Source: Bog-756 sp963734395
GTDB taxonomy: Bacteria; Actinomycetota; Acidimicrobiia; Acidimicrobiales; RAAP-2
Direction: 5' to 3'
DNA length: 64,000 nucleotides
Assembly: GCA_963734395.1 (NCBI GenBank)
Contig: CAVTGY010000002.1
Coordinates: 496,001 to 560,000 of the forward strand
Every line of letters starts with the position of its first letter. Position 1 is the stretch's first letter. Positions 25,601-34,238 of the stretch are shown here, in pieces. The translations under genes were made by a program, and so were the position numbers. Under the pieces are notes generated by a model. The model was not told where the DNA came from. It saw nothing but the letters and a program-made list of their open reading frames with translations, and made no database searches.

Positions 25601-26184
25601 TGCACAAATGGAGCCACGGCTCCCGAGATCTGCGGTGGGGCCGTATTGGCGTAGGCGATGCGGCCGCCACTCACTCGGTACCGCTCGAACCCGGTCGAAA
25701 ACGCAGCCGAAAGCTGACCAGCCGTAGCTCGGACGGTAATGCTCAGGCCGTTCGTGCTCGCGATCCCAGGGTGGAGTCCGACATTGCCGAGCGCCCGGTC
25801 CACGGATCGGATCGTGGATGGGGTGGGACCGAACCTGTCGGCAAACTGTCGCACGCTGAGATAGTGCCGGTACAGATCTGTTCCGGGCGTCGACACGGCT
25901 TGTGCGTACGCCGTCAGGGCACTCGGGTTGCGAGGCTGAAGCACAACGTTGACGCTCAGCGTGGTGGCCTCGGGAAGGGGCGATACAACGGCGGCGTCGG
26001 CGGGTAGGCGAGGGGTGTGACCGAGTCGAACCCTTGCCGGAACGTTCGCGGTCGTGGCCGCGGCGGCAGTGGTCGACGTAAACCCCGAGACGGTGACCGC
26101 GATCAGCCCGGCGGCCAGTGTCGCTGCGAATCTCGACTTTCCGTTCGAAAGGCAACCAGAGAGTGTGTCCCAGCGGTTACTCAT
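22642..26184 (-). CDS. S53 (sedolisin/kumamolisin) serine-carboxyl peptidase with Ig-like repeats
   Basis: A 1180-residue secreted protease. Signal region about 1-45 (FAATLAAGLIAVTVSGFTST); pro-kumamolisin prodomain about 60-210; S53 catalytic domain about 250-615. The triad is visible as Glu316 and Asp320 in GEADIDIEQ and Ser528 in GGTSFAAP, with oxyanion Asp400 in ASGDQGSED. Then come three putative-Ig (He_PIG-like) repeats of 87 residues and three bacterial Ig-like repeats starting NTPPTT, each about 100 residues. The 87-residue units are nearly identical at DNA level. Sedolisins work at acid pH. The ATG at 26184 follows GGGAG. Transposase remnants lie on both sides. Confidence 0.92.
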   Translation of the reverse strand: MSNRWDTLSGCLSNGKSRFAATLAAGLIAVTVSGFTSTTAAAATTANVPARVRLGHTPRLPADAAVVSPLPEATTLSVNVVLQPRNPSALTAYAQAVSTPGTDLYRHYLSVRQFADRFGPTPSTIRSVDRALGNVGLHPGIASTNGLSITVRATAGQLSAAFSTGFERYRVSGGRIAYANTAPPQISGAVAPFVQTVVGLDDLSLAQPASQQSPAGGSHAAEEPHVATGGPQPCAKAVTDASDDDSLTTDEVAAAYGFSNLYKQGDLGSGQTVDLYELQGYGSKDISTYQTCYGTSTSVATVLVDGGPLANSGVGEADIDIEQVLSLAPETHILVYEGPNSATGVYDTYNSIVTQDKAKVVSTSWGLCEASEGSSAAQAENTVFEEAATQGQTLVAASGDQGSEDCLGSDYSDDTLAVDDPSSQPFVTAAGGTSWSGSVTAPSESVWNDGPCDCFGASGGGISALWTMPSYQSSSHGIGVTNSGSSGTPCDAATGAYCRETPDVSALAGQYPYLSYVSGAWGDWGGTSFAAPLWASLIALSNASSTCSGKDIGFANPILYEVEASDPTAFNDITVGNNDLTGENDGAYPALVGYDMASGLGTPNGATLPAALCSAFAPVFTSLGSTTFSENSASTFAVTATGYTPITFTESGALPSGVTLASNGTLSGTPSFGTAGSYPVTITATDVHANSSTQAFTLKVSASAPVFKSIDSTTFAENSVSSFSVTATGDAPITFTESGALPSGVTLASNGTLSGTPSFGTAGSYPITITATDVHANSSTQAFTLTVTASVPVFTSGTSTTFMALQAGTFSVAANGDAPIGFTETGSLPSGVTLASNGTLSGTPALGTVGSYPITITATDVHANTSTQAFTLTVNNTPPTTSVLVPSNGAGVHGNSVILDASATASAGVGISKVQFVITGGSYNQSVIGTAVATEYGYILQWSTTAVPGGTYRLQSLATDGAGNTTYSSPISVTVDNTPPTTAVLVPSTGAKLGGTSAILDASAAASYGVGISKVQFVITGGSYNQSVIGTAVPTEYGYILQWNTTAVPGGTYTLQSLATDGAGNTTYSSGISVTVDNTPPTTAVTVPANGAKLVRSASTSLEATASASFGVGISSVKFVLTGGTYNQTVIGTATSTGNGWVYTWNDTAVPKDTYTLQSLATDGAGNTAYSERITVVIKK
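22691..24300 (-). repeat. Two sets of internal tandem DNA repeats in the sedolisin gene
   Basis: The motif gttggcgtgaacgtcggtgg recurs at 23593, 23854 and 24115, exactly 261 bases apart (He_PIG units). The motif gctccgtcagtggcc recurs at 22691, 22997 and 23300 (306 and 303 bases apart; Ig-like units). Neighbouring units differ at few positions, so repeat-number change by recombination is expected. Confidence 0.85.
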
Positions 26185-26434
26185 GAATTCTCCCGAGGAG
26201 TTGCACGAGGGTGTTCTCACGGCGTGGCTCCCGACCTGGAGCCACAGCGACCCGCCCCATGCTGGCCACTCCAAACCAGTCCTGCCCTCCGCTCGCAACC
26301 ATAGTCCGACCGCTCGCTACTGTGCGGTTCATGGTGTCCCGATGGCCCGATGGAATACCACTCGGCGCTCTGTCAATCTCCTCGCTGTCTCCCCGGCCGT
26401 CCGACACGGTTCCGACACAAGGTCGAGCTGGCGA

Positions 26435-26512
26435 ACGCTTCCCTACGTCGACTGGTTTAACAACACCCGGCCGCACACCGAGGTCGGCGATATCCGCCCG
26501 CAGGATGCCACG
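26435..26512 (+). pseudogene. IS3-type transposase C-terminal fragment
   Basis: The frame reads TLPYVDWFNNTRPHTEVGDI then RPQDAT, matching the YVDWFNxxRxHxxxGxxPPxE end of IS3-family OrfB integrases. Only about 26 codons remain. It lies in the gap upstream of the sedolisin start. Confidence 0.55.
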
Positions 26513-26721
26513 GTCCTGCGAGCAGTTCGTTCGTTCCAGCTTCGTAGCGCCGGGGCCCTTCCCCTGCTTCCAGGGTTATCCCTCGACCGCTGCAAAGCAA
26601 GGAGCCATTCGCATCGGTGCGTTGCAGCAGCCGTTCAACGGAGACTCGTGGGTGCCAGCCCGGCGGGGAATCGGCCCTAACTCGCTGCGGCTCCGACAAT
26701 CGACGGGCACGACGTGAACAG

Positions 26722-27226
26722 TCACGTCTTTTGATCGAAAACGCCGATGACTAGTAACCAAGCCGCCGTGATCATATAACAAGTGTTGGTTACGATAGCC
26801 ACCGCGGCAATATAGAGACCGGGCAGGTAACCAAAGAAAAATAGTGCCGCACCGATCATCTCGGCCAAGTGTATGAGGCTTCCGCCAACTATCGCGAGAG
26901 AGTCTCAGACCATTGCTCATCCTGATGGCTTTGGTGTAGCCCTTGACAAACACGACTGCCGAAATACCAGAGACTACGAACAGTTCTGCGCCTATTGACT
27001 GATGGTTTTGAGCTCCCATGAGTACAAGCGCACAGCGCATGAAAACCAGCGCCAGACCTGTAAGTGTGTTTATCGCTCGATAACGATGTGTTGCGTCGAC
27101 GGCGATTACTTTGAGGTTGAGTGACATCGCCACAAAGACCAAGCCGGTGAGCGTGACTGCGCCTGTTCCGACCAGAAGAAAGAAATCAGTCCACTGCCCA
27201 GGCCTAAAAATATCGGCTGCAATCAC
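26722..27226 (-). CDS. Membrane protein of unknown function, one frameshift
   Basis: About 167 residues when the frame is corrected. The first part reads ADIFRPGQWTDFFLLVGTGA, VTLTGLVFVAMSLNLK and CALVLMGAQNHQ up to GLRLSRDS; a one-base change near 26903 then restores LAIVGGSLIHLAEMIGAALF, YIAAVAIVTNTCYMITAAWL and the end VIGVFDQKT at 26722. Four or five membrane helices are predicted. Without correction the frame runs into non-membrane sequence to 26576. GTG 27226 is the likely start. I do not recognise a family. Confidence 0.6.
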
Positions 27227-27233
27227 GACCCAA

Positions 27234-27260
27234 TTGTAACAAGTTACAAAAATACGTAAC
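27234..27260. promoter_or_regulatory. GTAAC inverted-repeat cluster at the membrane gene start
   Basis: TTGTAAC (27234-27240) and GTTACAA (27243-27249) are perfect arms two bases apart, with a further GTAAC at 27256-27260. It lies immediately upstream of GTG 27226 and looks like a repressor site. Confidence 0.5.
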
Positions 27261-27277
27261 TGTTCAGATCCCCCCAC

Positions 27278-27588
27278 TATTTATTGGTTCAGACACGCGT
27301 ATCGTTGGGAATCCAACCCACGACCTGACGATTACGAGAGGTCTCTCGGGATTCGCCTTGCATTGCGCATCGTTCCAAATCGTCTCATTTCGGCTGCTTG
27401 GAGAGGGTGAGGCATAGGGTTTGAAATCCGCGAATCACCTCGCGACACACGGGGGACGGCATTGTTGGGCTGAAGTTGGGTTGAAAGGCACAGTTTGCGT
27501 CGCTCAAGAGAACCAAGGATCGTCAGTTCGGTGTCCATCCAGCGAGTGCCCGGATCGTCAATATTCACCATCACTCAACCAGGCACAT
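27278..27588. other. Gene-free stretch, about 310 bases
   Basis: Between the membrane gene and the DUF2332 stop. Short frames only; no repeat or hairpin stands out. Confidence 0.4.
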
Positions 27589-28665
27589 CTATGTCACGGC
27601 GGGGAGTCCGCTAGGTGCCTGCCAGGCCATCGACTGGCCATGGCTCTGAACGAAGGCCAGTGCCTCTGCGTGCGGATCGTGACCTCCGTCGAAGATAACG
27701 CCGGCAAGCAGGTCGGGTTCGGAACGCTCGATCGGCGGAGTTACGTGAACCAATGGCTCAACGATTCCGGGGGTGTCCATCGTTACCCATACAATCGGGC
27801 GGTGACGGCTGACCTCGGCCAGCAGCTCGACATACTCCTGACGCTGTTCGACTGCGAAGTAGGAGAACGACCAGGAGTTGAGTACCACGATCCGGCCGTC
27901 CCCCCGGCCTTCGAGTACGCCGGGAAGCGCCACTAATGCGTCGTCGCGCACGATCGGCGGTGGGTCGGCCAGTCCCATCTCAATGGCCTGGGCCGCCCGC
28001 TCAAAGCGTCCGGTGCCCGGCCAGGTGCGCGCCAGCAGCCACCGGGTGTCGTCATCATCATTCAGATCGGGAGGATCGAGGTCGATCCCGACCCGTCCGG
28101 AGATCACCGGCAGCCGCTGAGCGATCGGCGGCACACCTGCGGACACGGTACAGTCGACCTGAACCGACGAGTCCTCAGGCCCGGTCGAACCGTGTGACCC
28201 GTAGTTGAGCCGGAATCGGTCACAGAGCATGTTGAGTCCGGCGCTGCAACCGACGTCCACAAGCTGGATGGGCTCCCCGGCCGCCGCCCAGGTGAGCGCC
28301 GGTCCGAGCAGGGCGGAGCGGCCGACCTCATTGGTTTGGATGGTGCGAGCGTTGAGCACGTCCAGGAGCTCACGCCGGTGCCCAAGGCACAGATCTCGGA
28401 ACAGGGGTGGAGCGGGGTCCGTCGAGCGCCCGGCATAGACGTCGGCAAGGGGGTGATCGGCGCCGTTGAGGAGGAGATAGTGGGCACCGGCCAGCAGCAT
28501 CGGTGGAAGATGGGCGTGCGGGCGGGCGGAGCGCTGGAGAGCCAAGAGTTCGCGATCCTCGACCACCGATCGGGCAATCTCGTCGTAGATCCGGCAGTTG
28601 CCGGCCAAGATTCCATCGGCGAACCACCGCCACAAGTCGGCCAGGTCGTCGAGGGCGTCGACCAC
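27589..28665 (-). CDS. DUF2332 family protein
   Basis: A 358-residue protein of the DUF2332 family, widespread in Actinomycetota and unnamed in function. Typical segments are SARPHAHLPPMLLAGAHYLL near residue 50, LVDVGCSAGLNMLCDRF, RVGIDLDPPDLNDDDDTRWL and the late VVLNSWSFSYFAVEQRQEYV. The VDVGCSAGLN segment resembles a SAM-binding loop, so a methyltransferase-like fold is plausible but unproven. It is a single gene on the minus strand. Confidence 0.88.
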   Translation of the reverse strand: MVDALDDLADLWRWFADGILAGNCRIYDEIARSVVEDRELLALQRSARPHAHLPPMLLAGAHYLLLNGADHPLADVYAGRSTDPAPPLFRDLCLGHRRELLDVLNARTIQTNEVGRSALLGPALTWAAAGEPIQLVDVGCSAGLNMLCDRFRLNYGSHGSTGPEDSSVQVDCTVSAGVPPIAQRLPVISGRVGIDLDPPDLNDDDDTRWLLARTWPGTGRFERAAQAIEMGLADPPPIVRDDALVALPGVLEGRGDGRIVVLNSWSFSYFAVEQRQEYVELLAEVSRHRPIVWVTMDTPGIVEPLVHVTPPIERSEPDLLAGVIFDGGHDPHAEALAFVQSHGQSMAWQAPSGLPAVT

Positions 28666-28702
28666 ACAGACACGCTACCGGACCACCCATTCGACTTCCG
28701 GG

Positions 28703-28792
28703 GCCTGTCCCTGAACAATGAGCGGGGCGGTTGTTGACCGGGCTCCGACCGGCACACAGGTACTGGGCCTGATTACCGGCGCAGGGCCCCGA
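28703..28792 (+). repeat. Composite HP-B plus HP-A repeat
   Basis: HP-B (cctgtccctgaacaatgagc then ggggcggttg) is followed by gctccgaccggcac, then by an HP-A-like hairpin GGGCCTG...ACCGG...CAGGGCCC (28766-28792). The two families are thus physically linked. It lies in the divergent gap between the DUF2332 gene and the glycosidase-like gene. Confidence 0.65.
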
Positions 28793-28841
28793 TGTAACAG
28801 TCTCGTGGCGCCGGGGCGAGCGGCATGCCAGAGTTTCAACC

Positions 28842-30986
28842 ATGTTCGCAGGGATGACCGCGGCGGCAGTGGCCTTGATGGTGGCAATGGGCTCGATCGC
28901 TGGGTTTGCACCGAATCCCCCCTCGTCCGCAGCGCGCACGTCACTGTCCACGACTAGAAGTGGGCCGGCGAGCAAGTACGACTGCGTTCTGAGAATCACA
29001 CCTGCTGACGCCGCCTACAGCGGAGCCGATGACAGCGCATCGGAGATCGGCTGGGAGGGCAACCAGCAGGGCGTCGTGACCTGCCTCGGCGGGGTGTTCT
29101 ACATCCAGAACGTCCTCTACGAGAACTACGGCATCGGCTCCGGGACCAACTACGGCTTCGGCATCTACAACGGTGGTCCGACCACCTGGACTGATGCTGA
29201 CGGCTACCTCCCGGCGCAGATCACGTCGTTCAGCCGGGACGGCGCCCGGGTCTCGATCACCGAGTTCGCCGACCGGGTGGTTCTCAGTGGCGACGCCTTT
29301 GTCGCCGTCTACAGCCGGGTCGCAGTGATGAACCCGACGGACCACGTGGTTAGGGCCAACCCTGGGCCGTCGCCTGGATTGGTGCCGCTCGATGCGACGC
29401 CGGATGCGGTGGCTCCCCACACCACGGTGGATCACGATTACGTGATCGCCGCCGATCGCTTTGGGGCTACCTATCCATGGCCAAGCGCCGGCGCGCTTGC
29501 CGGCTCCGGTACCTTCAATGAGCACTTCGCACACATGGCGAACTTCTGGAACGGCCAGCTAGCCGGCATCACCGGGATCAGCGTCCCGGATCAATCCCTC
29601 GATGACGCCTACCGGAGCGGGTTCATCTACACCCAGATCGCCCGGAGTGGCGACCAGCTGTTCGACGGGGTCAACGGCTATGAGGCCGAGTACAACCACG
29701 ACGTGATCGGTATCCTGTCCAACCTTTTCGACCAGGGCTACTTCACCGACGCCCAGGCGCTGCTTCTCGAAGCGCGCAATGCCATGGAAGCGCCGGGCCA
29801 GGGCTTCTACGACGATGGGGTGTGGACGTACTCGGTGCCATGGGCCCTCTACCTGATGAAGACCGGAGATCTGGCCTTCGTCAAGGAGAATTTCGATTCG
29901 GAGGGACCCCTCGGTGCTACGCAGCCGAGCATCGAGGACACCGCGCACGCGATCGGCGCTGGTAGGACCAGCCCCACGGGGATCATGAAGGCCACCGACG
30001 ACATCGACACCCAGGGCTCCTGGACGACCGACGACTACTCGGCGCTCATAGGCCTAGCTGCCTACCGATACCTTGCCCAGCAAGTGGGGGATGCCAGTGA
30101 GGCGACCTGGGCAACCCAGCAGTACGACAGCTTGCTTGCGGCTACAACCCAGACCCTGGACGCGACTATCGCCCATTACCATCTCGACTACGTACCCTGC
30201 TCGATCCTCCAGCCCAACACTGCCAACCGGTGCAAGGACCCCGAGGACGCCAACTGGATGTCGCCGATCGGCGCTTGGGCCTGGGACGGAGCGATCTTCT
30301 CGGCGACTGTCAACGGCCCAGGCGTGACCATGATCGATGCCACCTACGACTACGGATTCGCCCGGCTCAAGGGCAAGCTCCCACCCAACACCTTCGGTGG
30401 GTTTCCCGGTGACTACTACTCGACTGGTTACAACGCGGGTTACGGGATAGCCGGCCTGGCCAGCAACTACCACCGAGACCAGGGGATCTTGAGTTACGAA
30501 TTCATGATCGCCAACAGTCAAAGCGGCCCCTACTCGTGGTGGGAGAGTTCGTCTGCACCCTCGACTCACACCCCGTGGCTGGGACAGCACCCGGCGACGG
30601 GGCAGGGCTCCTCTCCCCACGCCTGGGGAATGTCCCAGGCCAACGGGGTCCTACTGGCTTCGCTGGTAGCCCAGCGCGCCGACGGCGCCCTCGTCGTGGG
30701 GCGAGGGGTCCCCGCGCAATGGCTGAATGGTGACCCACCGATCTCGGTCACCAACTTCCCAACGACCAACGGCCGGAGGCTGAGCTTTAGAATCTCATCC
30801 AGCGGCCAGTCGGTGACGCTGACCCTGCGGGGACAGCCACCGTCGGGCCCAGTGCTCTTCCAGCTGCCATCATTCGTTGACAACATCGCGACCACCTCGG
30901 CTGGGCGAGTCGACCAGGGAACCGGGACCGTCACGATGTCGCCGGACACGAAAAGCGTGACCGTTCGACTCCGGGTGGCGGCATAA
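28842..30986 (+). CDS. Secreted six-hairpin glycosidase-like protein
   Basis: A 714-residue protein. Residues 1-23 form a signal segment (AAAVALMVAMGSIAGFA). An N-terminal beta-rich domain is followed by a helical region from about 235 to 610 with features of (alpha/alpha)6-barrel glycosidases: YRSGFIYTQIARSGDQLFDG, YNHDVIGILSNLFDQGYFTD, NWMSPIGAWAWDGAIFSATV and SSPHAWGMSQANGVLLASLV. Conserved acidic residues in YNHD and WAWDGA may be catalytic. A C-terminal beta domain ends the protein. The GH family cannot be fixed by eye. Likely polysaccharide or glycoconjugate degradation outside the cell. Confidence 0.7.
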   Translation: MFAGMTAAAVALMVAMGSIAGFAPNPPSSAARTSLSTTRSGPASKYDCVLRITPADAAYSGADDSASEIGWEGNQQGVVTCLGGVFYIQNVLYENYGIGSGTNYGFGIYNGGPTTWTDADGYLPAQITSFSRDGARVSITEFADRVVLSGDAFVAVYSRVAVMNPTDHVVRANPGPSPGLVPLDATPDAVAPHTTVDHDYVIAADRFGATYPWPSAGALAGSGTFNEHFAHMANFWNGQLAGITGISVPDQSLDDAYRSGFIYTQIARSGDQLFDGVNGYEAEYNHDVIGILSNLFDQGYFTDAQALLLEARNAMEAPGQGFYDDGVWTYSVPWALYLMKTGDLAFVKENFDSEGPLGATQPSIEDTAHAIGAGRTSPTGIMKATDDIDTQGSWTTDDYSALIGLAAYRYLAQQVGDASEATWATQQYDSLLAATTQTLDATIAHYHLDYVPCSILQPNTANRCKDPEDANWMSPIGAWAWDGAIFSATVNGPGVTMIDATYDYGFARLKGKLPPNTFGGFPGDYYSTGYNAGYGIAGLASNYHRDQGILSYEFMIANSQSGPYSWWESSSAPSTHTPWLGQHPATGQGSSPHAWGMSQANGVLLASLVAQRADGALVVGRGVPAQWLNGDPPISVTNFPTTNGRRLSFRISSSGQSVTLTLRGQPPSGPVLFQLPSFVDNIATTSAGRVDQGTGTVTMSPDTKSVTVRLRVAA

Positions 30987-31394
30987 GCCGTGCGTTTGAC
31001 AACCATCATCGCTGGCGCATCGCATGCAAAGGACCGTGCCGCGTGTGGCGCCTGCGTTGTATGTCTCTGAAGACCGGGTCAGCGGGATCCAGGGTGCCAA
31101 CGACCGGCACGACTGGGCACCCGCACCCAAGCGGATCCGAAAGTTGCGAGCGGTCGCCTTATGGCTTCGAGGTTGGCCGCGAGATCTTGTGAGCGTCAGC
31201 AGCGGTCATTGACCACGGCTGATCGGCACTTGCTCCGGGCCCTCACCTGGCGATGACGTTTAAGCGAGTCGAGTCCGCCCCGAGGTCGCGCTGGTGCGAC
31301 GCCGGAGCCGGCTCCCACCGCAACCTGCCGCACGCTGAGACCGGCCTAGGGTGAGCCCGAAGCGACATTCATAACGCAGGGATGGCGGCAGAAC
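30987..31394. other. Gene-free stretch with HP-B and the 77-base repeat
   Basis: 408 bases. It carries the repeat at 31063-31182; the rest shows no gene. Confidence 0.5.
31063..31182 (+). repeat. HP-B-like segment followed by 77-base repeat, copy 2
   Basis: 31063-31105 follows the HP-B block order (ctctgaagaccgggtcagcg, then gtgccaacgaccggcac). From 31106 the sequence matches 8579-8655 with about 85 percent identity, including gttgcgagcggtcgcc. Confidence 0.7.
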
Positions 31395-32073
31395 ATGGAC
31401 AACGGCACCCGCGACGAGCTGCTCAGGCGCCTGGCCGAGGCGGTGGAATCCGTCACGATCGCGCACCCGACGCGGGTCGCAATTGATGGACCACCCGCTG
31501 CCGGCAAGACGACTCTGGGCGACGAACTCGCCGTCGCCCTGCGAGCGCGGGGCCGCGTAGTCATTCGCGCGGTCGATCGAGGGCTTCCTTCTTCCCCGCT
31601 TACAGCGCTATCGACGCGGGGAGTACTCTGCCGAAGCCTGCTATCACGACAGCTTCGACTTCGACGCGCTGCACCGGGTCCTGCTGGATCCGCTGGGCCC
31701 GGGCGGAGACCGAAGGTTCCAGCCGGCAATCTACGACTACCGCACGGACAGCGTATTGTCCCAGCCGATCACGACAGCACCCGCCCACGCCGTGCTGCTC
31801 TTCGACGGCGTGTTCCTCCTGCGCCCGGGACTGATTGACCGATGGGACCTACGCATCTACGTGTCCGCCGCGTTCGAGGAAACATTGGATCGCGCCCGGA
31901 CCCGAGACCTGGCGCTGTTCGGATCCGCCTCCGAAGTAGAGCGACGCCACCGCGACCGCTACATACCCGCCCAACAGCTCTACTTCGACACGGCACGCCC
32001 GACCGATCGCGCCGACATCATCGTCCACAACGACGAGCCCCAGCAGCCGGCATGGGAGGCCCAAACACTCTGA
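31395..32073 (+). CDS. Uridine kinase-like P-loop NTPase, one frameshift
   Basis: A P-loop kinase of about 225 residues. Walker A is IDGPPAAGKTTL (residues about 30-41). The frame must change by one extra G near 31571, after GRVVIRA, to continue SIEGFLLPRLQRYRRGEYSA, DSFDFDALHRVLLDPLGPGG, LLFDGVFLLRPGLIDRWDLR and the end FDTARPTDRADIIVHNDEP. This order matches uridine/cytidine kinase-like proteins of Actinomycetota. The break is most likely a sequence error because both sides are well conserved. Substrate unproven. Confidence 0.8.
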
Positions 32074-32104
32074 TCAGATACACAGGATTTGATCCGTACT
32101 CAGG

Positions 32105-32133
32105 TATCCCTGACCGGGAGCGGGGCTGTTAGC
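32105..32133 (+). repeat. HP-B-like repeat after the kinase gene
   Basis: Reads tatccctgaccgggagcggg then gctgttagc, 31 bases after the kinase stop. Confidence 0.55.
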
Positions 32134-32346
32134 AAATGTGGCCGAACCTCGTCGATCGAGTCTCTGACTCAAGCCGGCGTCGTCGGCCTTGGCCCGGTGG
32201 ACGTGCCGGGTGCCGCCTTTCAGAGGCGCTCACTCTGACCGGTTGGCCCAGGAAGCAGGGCTCGACGAGTTCACTTTGGCCTGGTTGACTGGAGGCTTCG
32301 GAGCCCGTCGCAGGTGGGCATGAGCCCTAATGAGTGGAGGTGCCCA

Positions 32347-32811
32347 GTGGCCGAGCCCACGCAGCTCGCACAGCGAATGGTGGTGACCCACTTCATCGTC
32401 TCCGATGATGTCGAGCGCTCCCGGCGCTTCTACACCGAGGTACTCGGCGGCACGGTGGTCTTCGGCCCAGAGCCAACCAATATCGCCCTCGCCAACACTT
32501 GGATCATCATCAACGTCGGCGGAGGTCCCACCGACGACAAGCCCACGGTCACCCTCGAGACGCCAAGCGACCCCGACCGGGTCAGTAGTTTCCTCAATAT
32601 TCGGGTCGAAGACATCCACGCCGCGTACGCCGAATGGAGGGCCAGGGGTGCGCAATTCTTGACACCGCCGAAGCAGCACAAGTACGAGATCCGTTGCTAC
32701 ATCCGAGATCCCGACGGCTACATCATCGAGGTGGGGCAAACCACTGATCCGCAGGGAGACTGGTGGCCCGCCGACTGGCCACCGATCCACCCCGGCCGGC
32801 AATCCGACTGA
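32347..32811 (+). CDS. VOC family protein
   Basis: A 154-residue VOC protein: MVVTHFIVSDDVERSRRFYT, then the second half FLNIRVEDIHAAYAEWRARG with YIRDPDGYIIEVGQT holding the terminal Glu ligand position. GGAGG at 32336-32340 fixes the GTG start at 32347 rather than the ATG at 32314. It is one of four VOC genes in the window. Substrate unknown. Confidence 0.88.
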   Translation: MAEPTQLAQRMVVTHFIVSDDVERSRRFYTEVLGGTVVFGPEPTNIALANTWIIINVGGGPTDDKPTVTLETPSDPDRVSSFLNIRVEDIHAAYAEWRARGAQFLTPPKQHKYEIRCYIRDPDGYIIEVGQTTDPQGDWWPADWPPIHPGRQSD

Positions 32812-32931
32812 ACTGTTTCTCATCGGGGACCCGGGGACGCCGTTCGCATCTGACCTGGACGGCAACAGCGTGCCGATTTGGAGCGGATTGGCGTGAGAAG
32901 CAGCTGCTAGCCCATATCGCCGGGAGAGTGG

Positions 32932-33351
32932 CTACCCGCTCGGGTGGCCCACGAATGACCCGCCGCCCGACAACGAGGCGCACGCCATCCGAATCCGGAC
33001 TGTCGCAGTCTCGAAGTGGGCCACGTTGATCATGTTGGGGATCGCGCAGAAGGAGGACCCGACTAGAGGGGCGACGTCCATGACCGCCCAAATGCCTGTG
33101 GGAACCCGCAGCGTGAAAGCACCTTTTGACGACGCTTTAACCGATCTCGTCGCTCCCGCCTGGGACCGCAGTGTCAACGACGCGTTGGGAATCGGTATCG
33201 GCGGCGTCCCCTCTAAGACCACGATTCCACTGATCGTGCCCGTTCCGTTACCGACCTCGTGGGTAGTCCCGTCCGCATGTGGGGAGGATGAGCACCCGGT
33301 CACGAGACACATCACCCCGAGTAGAACGAGGCCCGACCAGCGCCACCGCAC
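32932..33351 (-). CDS. Lipoprotein with a carboxypeptidase-regulatory-like domain
   Basis: A 139-residue predicted lipoprotein: signal peptide RWSGLVLLGVMCLVTGC with lipobox LVTGC (Cys20), then a single beta-sandwich of the carboxypeptidase-regulatory-like type (ISGIVVLEGTPPIPIPNASL, SSKGAFTLRVPTGIW, then the C-terminal ATVRIRMACASLSGGG). It would be anchored at the outer face of the membrane. The start is GTG 33351. Function unknown. Confidence 0.75.
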   Translation of the reverse strand: MRWRWSGLVLLGVMCLVTGCSSSPHADGTTHEVGNGTGTISGIVVLEGTPPIPIPNASLTLRSQAGATRSVKASSKGAFTLRVPTGIWAVMDVAPLVGSSFCAIPNMINVAHFETATVRIRMACASLSGGGSFVGHPSG

Positions 33352-33830
33352 CGGATCAGTTTGCCACGATCGCTAATGGGGATGTCCTCATCAGAAGCCT
33401 CCCCAACTGGCACCTTGCTCCATCGACTCGGGCAGTCCGGGGGCAGGGGGGTGCCCCGACCACCGGGTAGGTGGGACACCCTCACGGGTCTGGGCGACTA
33501 CCAGACAGCCGCGAACGCCACGACGATGTAGGCAGCACGGCCGGTTCCCACGCCATCACGCGATCCCAATGCTCCAAGCGAGCCGGGTCGAGGTGACGGC
33601 CTGATCTGCAAGGTCCCTCGCTCGACGGCGTTCCCGAACACGGCGTTTTGTGCCGCCGTCGATACCAGTGGCAACGTCATTTTGGGGCGCGCTGCCTGAG
33701 ACCTACAACGATCCGATAACCAAGGCCCAGCGGACATCAGTGGGGTCGGTTGTCTGGCCAGACTCGCGCTCGCGACAGTTACCTCGTCCAGGCACTTTGG
33801 TGGCAAACGCTGCTGTCGTAAAGTAGGAGG
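33352..33830. other. Gene-free stretch, about 480 bases
   Basis: It contains the HP-A copy at 33451. A minus-strand frame (MTLPLVSTAAQNAVFGNAVE onward, ending 33498) is the only candidate and lacks family features; I do not call it. Confidence 0.4.
33451..33479 (+). repeat. HP-A hairpin repeat copy
   Basis: Reads gtgccccgaccaccgggtag then gtgggacac; GTGCCCC-type and GGGACAC-type arms flank the CACCGG core. Confidence 0.7.
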
Positions 33831-34154
33831 GTGGGAGTCGGCCCTCCTCCGCAATCTTGGCTTGAGCCAATCGAGCCTCACGATCCGCAATTCGTGCAGT
33901 CGTACATGGCGATGCGGGAGCGCATCTTGAAAGACGGCGCCATTCCGGCCAAGTACAAGCTCCTTATGGGCATGGTCACGGACGCGATCGCAGCGCACCC
34001 AGACGGCGTCACAAAGCTCGCCAACGATGCTCGCGCTGCCGGCGCCACGGAAAGCGAGATTACTGAGACGGTCGAAGTCGGATACTTGTACGGCGGCACT
34101 GCGGCGCTTGTCATGGGCGTAAATGCCTTCATCAGGCCGGAAGATCGGCCATAA
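33831..34154 (+). CDS. Carboxymuconolactone decarboxylase (AhpD-like) family protein
   Basis: A 107-residue all-helical protein: LLMGMVTDAIAAHPDGVTKL, then ANDARAAGATESEITETVEV and YLYGGTAALVMGVNAF, the typical CMD core. The CxxC pair of redox-active AhpD proteins is absent, so a peroxidase role is unlikely. GTG start at 33831. It is a single gene, followed by an HP-A repeat. Confidence 0.82.
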   Translation: MGVGPPPQSWLEPIEPHDPQFVQSYMAMRERILKDGAIPAKYKLLMGMVTDAIAAHPDGVTKLANDARAAGATESEITETVEVGYLYGGTAALVMGVNAFIRPEDRP

Positions 34155-34190
34155 CGGGAGGTTGGCTCGTAGCAAGCTTCCGGCCTTATG

Positions 34191-34219
34191 GTGTCCCCGA
34201 GCACCGGGTATGAGTGCAG
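34191..34219 (+). repeat. HP-A repeat copy
   Basis: Reads gtgtccccgagcaccgggta then tgagtgcag, 37 bases after the CMD-family stop. Confidence 0.6.
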
Positions 34220-34238
34220 GGGGAGGCGCTCAAGCTTC

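Noticed and set aside
33498..34175. 225-codon minus-strand reading frame
   Set aside because: Its 5' two thirds are antisense to the CMD-family gene, and the rest has no domain.
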